In this document: one piece after another, positions 1-8,730 of the stretch | How the letters are laid out: the number at the start of each line of letters is the position of its first letter | How positions within the stretch are numbered: the first letter of the stretch is position 1 | Origin: Mariniphaga sp963747515 | GTDB taxonomy: Bacteria > Bacteroidota > Bacteroidia > Bacteroidales > Prolixibacteraceae | Assembly (NCBI GenBank): GCA_963747515.1 | Contig: CAVVFN010000008.1 | Span: 310,001-374,000, forward strand | Direction: 5' to 3' | DNA: 64,000 nucleotides | Notes under the pieces: generated by a model | Told to the model about the DNA's origin: nothing | The model's database searches: none | Seen by the model: the letters and a program-made list of their open reading frames with translations, nothing else | Translations under genes and position numbers: made by a program

Positions 1-1
1 G

Positions 2-367
2 CGTGCAAGTTCTGCCGCTAACACAGGAAAACATGCTGAGGCAGTAATGTTTATGGCGGAGGCAAGTAACGATGTGGAATCACTTATAAAATGGAGCGAT
101 TGGATGTGGCAAAACCTTACATTAACATGGGAAAAGAGTCGTTATGAAAAAAACCGGAGTGTTGATGGCCATGATTTTGTGCACGTGCTGGACGATGTGA
201 AAGATCACTTCGCCGATCGCCGTAAAGGATTAGATTATATGATAGCACCTTTTCAAAGAATGAATTTGCCAAACTGGCGGAACAAACTAAACGAGCGGAT
301 AAATGAATACGCGGCGAGCCATAATGTACCGGTTACCGGTCTGGAAGAGGAACGTTTGGAGGATTGA
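2..367 (+). CDS. 3' end of an unidentified protein, cut by the window edge
   Basis: The frame is open from base 2 to the stop at 365-367, so this is the C-terminal part of a gene that starts upstream; an internal ATG at 47 is not the true start. About 121 residues are visible. They are rich in Trp, Asp and Arg and look helical, with short motifs such as VDGHDF, DDVKDHF and APFQRMNLP. They resemble the helical tail of a large carbohydrate-active enzyme, but I do not recognise the family and assign no function. It lies about 160 bp upstream of the Kelch gene on the same strand. Confidence 0.6.
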   Translation, partial: RASSAANTGKHAEAVMFMAEASNDVESLIKWSDWMWQNLTLTWEKSRYEKNRSVDGHDFVHVLDDVKDHFADRRKGLDYMIAPFQRMNLPNWRNKLNERINEYAASHNVPVTGLEEERLED

Positions 368-528
368 CTTTGAATTAGCAATTCATAAAATTAGTAATTC
401 AACTTTGAAAGAATGATTTCACCAGGTTGCTTTCTCTATTTTAAAGAATTTATATTAATGAAGCACAATTAATTCAGAATTCATAGAGTAAGCACGTATA
501 ATTATTTTATTTTTAAAGTATTTATATT

Positions 529-3032
529 ATGAACAAACAGGTGAGACGCAGACAATTTATAAAGACATCTGCTTTTGGATCTGGAGGTCTTTTTGCGATG
601 AATTCAGGATTTCCAATCATTAATCCTTATTTCTCCCATTATCGGGGAGGTTTCCAGTTGGAAGTCACAACTAATCATTGGAGTCTTATTTCACGAGAGA
701 ATTTCGGTGCGCGAAGGTTTAGCTCATTTCGCTATGTGGCGGATATAAACCGCTTCCTACTTTGGGGATTTCACGGATTCTATTCCGACGACTATGGAAA
801 TCCTGAAGAACCGTGGTCTGGCAACAAAGAATATGATGTTGTCGCATTTAACCCTGAAACAGGTTCCTGGGAAAATCATTTACCGCACAGCAAGTTGCAG
901 GAGTGGAGCAAAAGCTTACCTCCGATGCATATGGTCGATTCATACCAGGGCATTACGCCAGGCTTTTATCGGCCTCAACTAAAGGAACGCGAAGGAGTTC
1001 TCCGGCCTGATCTGAATATTGTTGGTGACCAGATTACTTATGATAGCAAACGTCGCCGGATGGTATATTTCACAGGTGGAAGAACTTTTGCGTACCAGGT
1101 GGAAGAGCGCAAATGGCAGCACATTGATGGAGATCAGACTCCTCCCCCCGTTTCGTTTGGTTCGTTGTGTTATGATCCCTTTGGTGACCGGATAATTCTT
1201 TTTGGTGGAGGTCATATTGCTGAATCAGATTCTGATGGGTATACTGCAGGTTTTACAGGCACCTGGGAATATGACTGCATAGAAGGAAAATGGTCAACTG
1301 TAGATACCGGTGGTGATCCCCCCCGCGTATGTGCGCCCGTCTGGTTTGTGATACCCGGAATAAAGTTATGGTTGTATTTGGTGGTGATGGCCAGAGCCAC
1401 TTTCGGGCAGATACCTGGATACTGGATCTTAAGAGTAACACCTGGAGGAAAAGCAAAGCTGCCGGGATGCCAGAAGCCCGTGCCGGGCATTTCACTGTAT
1501 ATGATACCACCACAGGTAAAGTGATAATGGGAGGTGGGTACAACTATGATGACCTCAAGGATATGTGGGGTTATGATGTTGTTTCCGACTCCTGGATTAG
1601 ACTACGGGGTGAGGTACCGGTCGGATGGTATGTCACTGCAGATATCATGCCGGATGCGGGGATTATTCTGCTTACCACCTCGGACAAACTTGAGGGGGAC
1701 GCTCACAACTGCAATGAGATATACCCGGTTCGTACTACTTATGCTTACCTGATAAAGGAGCAAGGTATAAAAGATGAGACCTTAATCCCCGGTTCAGAAC
1801 ATGAGCTTCCCAAACGACCTGTAAAACAGGCTATTGAAGGTACAGCTCCGGATCCTGTTCGTTACCGGCAGCAGATGGTACGTATAAAAAACATGGTGAA
1901 TAACAGTTGGGTTCGCTTTGAAAATCCAGGTCGGGTTGCTCCGGTACGTACCTGGGGTTCTTGTGCATTTGACAGCGATAAGGGCAGGATTATATACTGG
2001 GGGGGTGGCCACTGTGGTTATGGGGGCAATGACTATGATCTTTATAATGTGGAGCAAAATACCTGGGAGTCAACTCCAATTATGGCGGAGTACCCCGAAC
2101 GCGCTTGGGACAAAGGAATTAATCCAGGTGGTGTTACCTTCAGTGGGAGCCCATGGGTTCGCCATGGACGCAAGATATATGCCTATGATCCGGTAAGCAG
2201 AAAAATCATTAATACCAAAACTATACTGCTAACAGGAGATTATAATCCTGACTCAATAAAGGATATTGAGCCCAATATAGTGGGTTCCGGAACAAAAGAA
2301 AACTTTGCCCCTTCATATTACGCTAAGTGGGCAACCTGGGGTTACCATGAAGAGAGTCAAGAGTGGGAAATCATCTGCAGTGGATTACCCGGTCTTGACC
2401 TGCTTGTTCAGACTCCGCATGGTGTGATGGGGGTGGACCACAATTGGGGAGCCCTTAATAATAAGAATCGGGCCGATATGACAGATTTTAATGGAAACAC
2501 TGTGGTGGATAACTCGGTATATCAGCTTAAGGTAACTGACCGGAAATGGGATAAACTCACCCGCAAAGGACCCTGGCCGCAAAACCTTTATGAAATGACT
2601 GCCCTGGTTTACGATTCCCGCCGGGATCAGCTGATACTGCATGGTGCAGGCCCTAATCAGGACGAGCTCTGGCGTTTTCCTTTTAATACAAATATTTGGG
2701 TAAGAATCGAACCGAAATTCTCTTCAGGCTCGGGTGACAATCCACCGGTATGCAGACGTGAAGCAGTTTATCTGCCCGATGATGATGTGTTTCTAACCGC
2801 AGGTAAACCTGCAGGTGATAATTCATTACCCGGATTCTGGGCTTACCGGGTAGGGGAAAATCACTGGTTCAGGATGAATATTGAACCACCGGAGGGACTG
2901 TTGATGAATGATATGTTAGGACAAAACCGAGGCTGGACTTATGATCCAATACATCAGATGGTACTTATGGTCTTGGGAAATAATACGGGTAAGGCTGAAG
3001 TCTATGGAATGAAATTTAACTTTACCCGTTAA
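529..3032 (+). pseudogene. Tat-exported Kelch / galactose-oxidase-like beta-propeller, broken by a frameshift at poly-C
   Basis: Two overlapping frames together make one protein of about 834 residues. The first (529 to about 1320) starts with a twin-arginine signal (RRRQFIKTS). The second runs from about 1320 to 3032 and continues the same repeats. Kelch-type blades recur as a Gly-Gly pair followed by a W-x-Y or W-x-L strand, for example RIILFGGG, GTWEYD, VMVVFGGDG and DTWILDL. The break lies in a run of seven C (1318-1324): before it the first frame reads D-P-P-R-V, after it the second reads P-P-R-M-C-A-R, and gain of one C or loss of two joins them. It may be a sequencing error, a slippage-type switch or real decay. 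The substrate is unknown; propellers of this kind act as lectins, oxidases or lyases. Confidence 0.75.
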
Positions 3033-3109
3033 GGTAAAGCCAGTTCAGAATACATTAATAGGCACTGCTGCTTCCTGTTTTACTAATTTAGAACTCAAAA
3101 GAAGAACTT

Positions 3110-4111
3110 ATGAAAGCTGCTGTTTTTACAATTGCATTCAGTTTTATTTTACTTTCTGCTGCTTCATCTCAGGAGCAAAATGTATTTGCAGAAGTTGCCC
3201 GAAAAACTTTTGCCGGTTTACTCAAGGTTTCCCTTAATCCTCCGGATGTCGAGGTGGTAGTTCATAATTCCGAAGAAGAGGAAGGTTTGATTATAGAGGA
3301 TGTTTCATGGAAATCATATGATGGAAAGACTGTACCTGCCTATGTGATAAGAAAAGCAAATGTTGACAAGCTATTTCCGGCGATTATCTGCCTTCATGGC
3401 AGTAGTGGAAACCGGGATGCTATGGTGACCAAACAATTTGGTCCCGGAGAATGGCAACGGCCCGGGCGAGATGAACCTCATACAAGGATGCTGGGATGGG
3501 CACGTGAACTGGCAAGAAGAGGATATTTAATTCTGGCTCTCACTCAGCGGGGTCTGGATACCCGTGAACCCTCCACGTCGAGTGAAGCTAAAATACAGCT
3601 GGTAAATGGCCGCACGGGAATGGGTGTTATTATAGATGAGATTCGCCAGGGAGTAACGTATTTAGAAAAAAGATCGGATGTAGATCCAAAACGAATTGGT
3701 GCAACCGGGATGTCTTTCGGTGGAATTACAGCATTTTACCTTTCTCTTTTAGACAATCGTGTGGCTGCATCTGCCCCTATTTGCGGTGGCGTTGGCTCGA
3801 TTGATGTGTTTACCCGTACCGGAAATATTGATTATCATGGCTTTTATTGGTGGGTTCCGGGAATTGTTGCAAATGGGGATCAGGCCTGGTTTGCCTCTGC
3901 GATGGCCCCAAAACCTTTGATGTTGTGGGCTCCTACTGAAGATGTAGGTATGACTAGAGAGGCAGTCGATTTATTTGTCAGTATTGTAAAGCCGGCTTAT
4001 GAATGTGCCGGAAAACCAGCCAATTTGGTCGTACATCAGCCGGCAGGAGAGCATAGTTTTACCATGGAAGCATTTGAGGCGATGGTAGAATTTTTTGATA
4101 TGCATTTTTAG
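3110..4111 (+). CDS. Exported alpha/beta hydrolase (dienelactone hydrolase / esterase-like)
   Basis: This 333-residue protein begins with a Sec signal peptide ending near residue 20 (AASSQEQ). The alpha/beta hydrolase hallmarks are in order: an oxyanion-loop HGSSGNRDA, the nucleophile elbow G-M-S-F-G-G, an acid candidate in APTEDVGM and a C-terminal His in AGEHSFTME. The length fits a single-domain esterase or dienelactone hydrolase. In a sulfatase/SusCD region it is probably a periplasmic deacylase, perhaps removing acetyl groups, but the substrate is inferred. It sits 77 bp downstream of the Kelch gene, probably in the same transcript. Confidence 0.8.
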   Translation: MKAAVFTIAFSFILLSAASSQEQNVFAEVARKTFAGLLKVSLNPPDVEVVVHNSEEEEGLIIEDVSWKSYDGKTVPAYVIRKANVDKLFPAIICLHGSSGNRDAMVTKQFGPGEWQRPGRDEPHTRMLGWARELARRGYLILALTQRGLDTREPSTSSEAKIQLVNGRTGMGVIIDEIRQGVTYLEKRSDVDPKRIGATGMSFGGITAFYLSLLDNRVAASAPICGGVGSIDVFTRTGNIDYHGFYWWVPGIVANGDQAWFASAMAPKPLMLWAPTEDVGMTREAVDLFVSIVKPAYECAGKPANLVVHQPAGEHSFTMEAFEAMVEFFDMHF

Positions 4112-4195
4112 AAAATTAAGACCTGTCGGGATAGGGATAGTGGACTTACCTAAAAAGAAACGAAGAAATCCATCTGACATGAAGATAAAATTAAA

Positions 4196-4224
4196 TTGGT
4201 CAATAAAATTTTTTATTACCTTTA
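4196..4224 (+). promoter_or_regulatory. Candidate Bacteroidota-type promoter upstream of the PL22-like gene
   Basis: TTGG at 4196-4199 and TACCTTTA at 4217-4224 are 17 bp apart and resemble the Bacteroidota -33 (TTTG) and -7 (TAnnTTTG) consensus, with one mismatch in each. They would leave a leader of about 165 nt before the start at 4396. Chance matches are easy in such AT-rich DNA. Confidence 0.3.
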
Positions 4225-4395
4225 TAGTCATTGATGGGGTATATCAGAAAATCTTATAAATGATGAAATTAAATAGTTCGCAGAAAATTATACAACATCT
4301 TTTCTTCGATCCTGAAAGAATAAACATTTGACTTATTCTGAAACAATCTCCAGGAAATTAATTTTATTATGATTCTACAATAAACGAGGCCTATT

Positions 4396-5727
4396 ATGGA
4401 CAGAAGAAAATTTGTTTACACTTCATTTGGATTTGCGGCTTTGGCAATAACTCCTGGCCTTTGGCATATTTATAATCCAATGTATGAAAAACGAAAATTT
4501 TTCATACGTCAGTACAAGCCAGATTCTTTTGATCTGGAAGTTCCGGTATACAAAGTTACCCCTGATGACGGGCATTACAATTATACATATTATGATATTC
4601 CTGCCCACAGCCCATCCAATCGTTTCATTGCAGTTACGCGTGTTCCATTTTTAGAGGATCGGCTTCCAAAGTTTGGGGAAATAGCTGATGTTTGTGTAAT
4701 TGATCTTAAGGAAGAAACAATATCAACCGTCTATAAGACGAAAAGCTGGGGTTTTCAAACCGGTGCATTATTACATTGGGGAGCTAACGACAGGTATTTA
4801 TATACCAATGACGTTTTTAACGATCGAAATGCGGTTTGCGTGCAAATAGACCTCGAAACCGGAAAATTTACCGGCTTTGAAGGACCAATGTACAATATAG
4901 CACCCAATGGACAATTTATAGTAGGTTTTCCTCTTGAGTTATTAAATATTACCCAACAGGGATATGGGTTACCCTCAAAAAAACCGGAGAACCCGGACAA
5001 ATTACCTTTTGGTGCAGCCAGTAATGAAGGTATCTGGAAAACAGACCTTGAAAAAAACCAAAAACAATTATTGCTGAGTTTAGCAGATGTGGCTGCCAAA
5101 GTACCAATTGCTGCACCTGAGGATAATGGAACCTATTATTTCTGGCACAGCAAGGTAAACCCACAAAGTACAAAAATATTACAAGTGCTTCGGTGTTTGT
5201 TTCCAGATGGCCGGGGTGGAAGAAATCCGATGGTTTTTACATATAATACTGACGGGACAGACTTGAAATTTGCCTCCGGTGAATTTGTGTGGGGACAGGG
5301 GGGCGGGCATCCCAACTGGCATCCGGACGGGTTACACATTATTCGGGTCATGAAACCAGAAGGTTCAGGAGGACAAAACCGATATTGCCAGTTTTTATAC
5401 GACGGTTCCAATTTTAAAATTATAAGCAATAGAATTAAAGGAGAAGGACACCCAAGAATAACTCCTGACAGTAAATTCATAACAACAGATGATTTCCCTT
5501 ATGAAAATGGGCAACAAAAACTTCGTATAAAATTGATCGAATTGAGTTCAGAACAGGAAGTAATTATAGCAAAAATGAAAACTTCAAAAAGACAGGAGTT
5601 GAAAAATGATACCATTCGTTTAGATGGCCACCCAACCTGGGACAGAAACTATAAAAATTTAGCATTCCAGGCAGCTCCTGATGGAATGAGGCAAGTATTT
5701 ATTGCTGACTTGTCTGACATTGTTTAA
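4396..5727 (+). CDS. Exported PL22-like (oligogalacturonate lyase-type) beta-propeller protein
   Basis: This 443-residue protein starts with DRRKFVYTS followed by a hydrophobic stretch, a Tat-like signal. The rest is a TolB/WD40-like propeller with recurring H-P-x-W and P-D-G motifs: GHPNWHPDG, GHPRITPD, GHPTWDRN and AAPDGMRQVF. This pattern and length match the oligogalacturonate lyase (PL22) type propellers, whose His residues hold a metal. It is a full-length paralogue of the 31931-33259 protein; both share the TPDDG, DVCVIDL, YTND/FTND and PDGxRQVFIADL segments. The lyase role is an inference from the fold family; a non-catalytic propeller is possible. Confidence 0.65.
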   Translation: MDRRKFVYTSFGFAALAITPGLWHIYNPMYEKRKFFIRQYKPDSFDLEVPVYKVTPDDGHYNYTYYDIPAHSPSNRFIAVTRVPFLEDRLPKFGEIADVCVIDLKEETISTVYKTKSWGFQTGALLHWGANDRYLYTNDVFNDRNAVCVQIDLETGKFTGFEGPMYNIAPNGQFIVGFPLELLNITQQGYGLPSKKPENPDKLPFGAASNEGIWKTDLEKNQKQLLLSLADVAAKVPIAAPEDNGTYYFWHSKVNPQSTKILQVLRCLFPDGRGGRNPMVFTYNTDGTDLKFASGEFVWGQGGGHPNWHPDGLHIIRVMKPEGSGGQNRYCQFLYDGSNFKIISNRIKGEGHPRITPDSKFITTDDFPYENGQQKLRIKLIELSSEQEVIIAKMKTSKRQELKNDTIRLDGHPTWDRNYKNLAFQAAPDGMRQVFIADLSDIV

Positions 5728-6031
5728 TGATTTATACCATCATCTGAAAAAAACCGGGAACAACAATTTGTTCATTTCCTAAAAACGGCAACAAAAGAAT
5801 AATAAAAGTCAAGCACATGGAAGAATAGTGGTGACCTGATTGTCTTGCTGCAGATAGGGTGTAATTTCAGTCTAAATGATCAATCTTTTGGATGTAATAA
5901 ATATCGAATACTATAATAGGTATTATTCTTTTTTATTTTTCAAATAACTGTTTTAATCTGAAAATAAAGTCAAATAAATCAGAAATTAATCATTTTTTTA
6001 TTTAATTTGGCAATTGAACGAATTAATAAAA
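5728..6031 (+). other. Non-coding gap after the PL22-like gene
   Basis: This AT-rich spacer shows no convincing ORF, RNA gene or strong hairpin. It leads into the damaged 5' end of the split hydrolase gene. Confidence 0.5.
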
Positions 6032-6526
6032 ATGATCACCATACCTGTAAATGAAGATAAAATACTTGTTTTGCAATTGCAAAAAAACAGAATTAATGCG
6101 TTCGATTCCCTTTTCTGCAAATACAGCGGCAAACTATAAGTTTTGGTGATTATTTGTATGGTAATCTTTATTATCCAGGTGGTACCGAAGTAAAAATTAC
6201 AACCAAAAAGTTACCTGTCATAATTTATCTGCATGAATTTAATCATTCACATGGATATAGTTATCCTAATTCGAGAAATATGCCTGGTTTAATTCAATCG
6301 TTTATAGATAAAGGATATGCAGTTTTTGCATACGATATGATAGGATTTGGAAATCGGATTGAGGAAGGAACACGGTTTTATCAGAGATATCCTCATTGGT
6401 CAAAAATGGGGAAAATGGGAACAGACGCTCAAGCTGCCATTGATGCACTGGTAAATGTTGATTTTATTGATAACAAAAAGGTTTATATAGCTGGTTATTC
6501 TCTTGGAGCAACTGTAGGATTAATTA
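6032..6526 (+). pseudogene. N-terminal part of an alpha/beta hydrolase gene, split by an insertion sequence
   Basis: The reading frame 6097-6526 encodes an alpha/beta hydrolase N-terminal half: strand F-G-D-Y-L-Y-G-N-L-Y-Y-P, oxyanion region YLHEFNHSHG, and nucleophile elbow G-Y-S-L-G (AGYSLGA). The insertion sequence begins just after codons for G-L-I. Upstream, a frame from ATG 6032 (stop at 6137) ends in a different phase and overlaps the hydrolase frame, and no signal peptide is visible. A second, older lesion at the 5' end therefore seems likely. Joined across one copy of the target duplication, this part continues exactly into 8188-8612 (G-L-I-T-T-A-L-D-E-R). Confidence 0.8.
6521..6526 (+). 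repeat. Left target-site duplication TAATTA
   Basis: TAATTA directly precedes the IS end (GGG at 6527) and is repeated at 8182-8187 just after the other end (CCC at 8179-8181). Keeping one copy restores the hydrolase reading frame. Confidence 0.85.
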
Positions 6527-8181
6527 GGGCCTGCTGAAAAACTCAGGCCATGATTCTATAATTAATTCTGTTAGGTTTTCCTATTTGACTATACATTTTG
6601 TAGTATATCTCTTTAGGAGTTGCAATTTCTTTTAAAAAGATCTCATTCATTCTTGCTGAAAAACTTTCTACCCGCCTGATTAAAAGGCACGGGAGTGCCA
6701 CCCCGGCCAATTTGACCAGGTTAAGCACCAAAATGATGCTGGCAATCCATGATTCACTGGTATTCATCAGCCTGGCTTTTATACGGTTTAATCCATATGC
6801 TGTTTTAGCCTGACCAAATTTACCTTCGATTGGATTACGCTCTCCCGGTCTTACGTGAATCTGCACTGCCGAGGGACGTCCAAGAGGCTTGGCTATAAGC
6901 CTGATGCCCTTTTCTTTCAATGCTGCCCGATTGGCGCGGGTACAATAGATCTGGTCAGCAAGTAACTCGCGCGGATAAAATCCAAAACGCTGATGGTATT
7001 TTTCAACATATTCCATCATATGGCTTCCTTCATTAAAAGCATCCCAGCTTATCTGGTCAAGAAATGAGATGCCATCAATAATAGAAACATGAATCTTTGA
7101 ACCAAACTCAACTTTGCCTGTGTTTTACCTCTTACAATTGGGCTCACATGTGGCTGATGAATGCTGACAATCCGGTCCTCGATAGAATGTGTTTTATCAT
7201 CATACATCTTTTTTTGCTGCTGATAAAGCATAGTGATTACCAACAGGTATTTATAATTTTTAGGGTTCAGAGGTATTGTAGAGAATGAATTGAGAAGACG
7301 GATAATGGAATTGAAATTACGCTTTAAAAAACGAAGTTGACTTCCAATAGCTATACGGGTTTCCTGGCGCCGTTTATTCTTTTTTTGAGCTGTGTGAAAA
7401 TAGCTTTTGCGGGCAACTTGACGATAGGTTCTAGGTTTCTTTTTGTGTAGCGAGGGGTCATAAAGTATATCTATCAACTCCTCGGATTTCTCTCTCGCAT
7501 TTGAAAATAAATCCAGATCTGTTGGATAAGCAATGTTCTGAGGGCAGGCAGTCGCATCAAAGATGACTCTCCCTTTGTTGCTAATGTTATTGTTAGCGTC
7601 AGAATCATCTTTTTGATCATCATTTGAGTCTTTATCTATGACTGTACCGTCTTTGGAGTTTAAGTCATTTGAGTTTTCAGTGAAATAATTTTCTCATTAA
7701 TAGCATTTAAGTGATCCATTCCTAATCTCTTACGGAACTCAACAAATAACGAAGCATCAAAAGGTGGTTCGGAGTAAACGACGAGTAACCCAGGAAGTAT
7801 TGCATGTAAATGTTCTCTGAGATCTGGTCAACTGTTTCCCGGTCATCAAGATTACACATATGTTTTATGATCAGGGACCCAATTACAACTCTGGGGCTTA
7901 AAGGTGGCCTGCCAGTACGAGCAATACCAACATGTTTCAGGTAAAGATTGCATATATCATCCCATGGAATCAATTCAGCTAGAACAACCCATCGATTTAT
8001 ATTGTTCAAATGCTGCGCAAAGGGAGATGCGAAAACATTCGAGAGAAAGTTGATTCGGGCTAACATAGATTGGAGTCGGTGCATGTTTTTTTTTTGTTTT
8101 ATTCATAAATCCTTGTACTTATTAATCCAAAGATGACGACAAGTTTATATAAATTAAATAAAAATTGTTTTAAGCAGACCC
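6527..8181 (-). mobile_element. Insertion sequence of IS5/IS1182 type, 1655 bp, transposase decayed
   Basis: The element interrupts a hydrolase gene. Its ends are imperfect inverted repeats: left GGGCCTGCTGAAAA (6527 on), right end read inwards GGGTCTGCTTAAAA (8181 back). It is flanked by the 6-bp direct repeat TAATTA. The transposase occupies nearly the whole element on the minus strand. The ends and duplication look intact, but the transposase needs at least three frame changes to be read through, so it is probably not autonomous. The family assignment rests on transposase motifs (see the transposase entry). Confidence 0.88.
6543..8084 (-). pseudogene. DDE transposase, IS5/IS1182 type, multiply frameshifted
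   Basis: Reading the minus strand from 8084, the N-terminal part includes GRPPLSPRVVIGSL and the DDRETVDQI region. A shift near 7775 leads to FDASLFVEFRKRLG, another near 7685 to the acidic linker and to the first catalytic Asp in FDATACPQNIAYP. The frame then holds to the Lys/Arg-rich KKKPRTYRQVARK region. A further shift near 7120 leads to the second Asp in LADQIYCTRANR and the Glu in GERNPIEGKFGQAKTAYG. The order D...D...E with the Y-C-T-R and G-L-N-R-I motifs is that of IS1182-like transposases. At least three single-base shifts make it a pseudogene as written. Confidence 0.85.
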
Positions 8182-8187
8182 TAATTA
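8182..8187 (+). repeat. Right target-site duplication TAATTA
   Basis: This is the second copy of the 6-bp repeat at 6521-6526; it lies directly outside the right IS end. Confidence 0.85.
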
Positions 8188-8612
8188 CTACAGCTCTTGA
8201 TGAAAGAGTGGCAGGAGTAGTATCTGTTGCCGGATTTACGCCAATGCGTCTTAATACTCTGGATAGAGGAACTGAAGGAGTTAAGGCTTATTCGCATCTG
8301 CATGGGCTTTTACCCAGGCTGGGCTTTTTCACTGATAACGAAAAACGAATTCCGATTGATTTTCATGAAATGTTAGCATTGGTTGCTCCAAGACCTTTGC
8401 TTATAATAGCCCCCTTATATGATAAGGATGCGCATATTTCTGATATAAAATTAGCTGTGATGCAGATTAATAAAATTTATGAATGGTATGGAGAAAAAAA
8501 CAATATTGATTTTTTTATACCGGAAGATTATAACAGATTTACTATGAATTTACGTAATGAGGTGTTTTCATGGTTTAGGAATGAAAAAAATTGTAAAAAA
8601 AACTATAAATAA
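8182..8612 (+). pseudogene. C-terminal part of the IS-split alpha/beta hydrolase gene
   Basis: Directly after the right IS end comes the second TAATTA and then the continuation L-I-T-T-A-L-D-E-R-V-A-G-V-V-S-V-A-G, in the frame expected from the left half. The core strand APRPLLIIAPLYDKDAH carries the acid residue. Near the C-terminus PEDYNRFT occupies the place where the catalytic His usually lies, and no His is obvious there. An open frame beginning at 8133 inside the IS end is not a real start. The gene product is certainly disrupted. Confidence 0.82.
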
Positions 8613-8730
8613 TTAAAAGAATTATTATATCTTGTGGCATGAACTAAAATATTAAACAAGCAGATAAACTTGTAAATTACTTGTATTATTCATTAATATT
8701 AATCTAATTAAGAACTATAAAACTAAATTT

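Noticed and set aside
4755..5480. Antisense frames of over 100 codons in the PL22-like gene
   Set aside because: They lack any domain and are explained by the composition of the real gene.
7097..7288. Plus-strand open frame inside the IS
   Set aside because: It is the antisense of the transposase and resembles no family.
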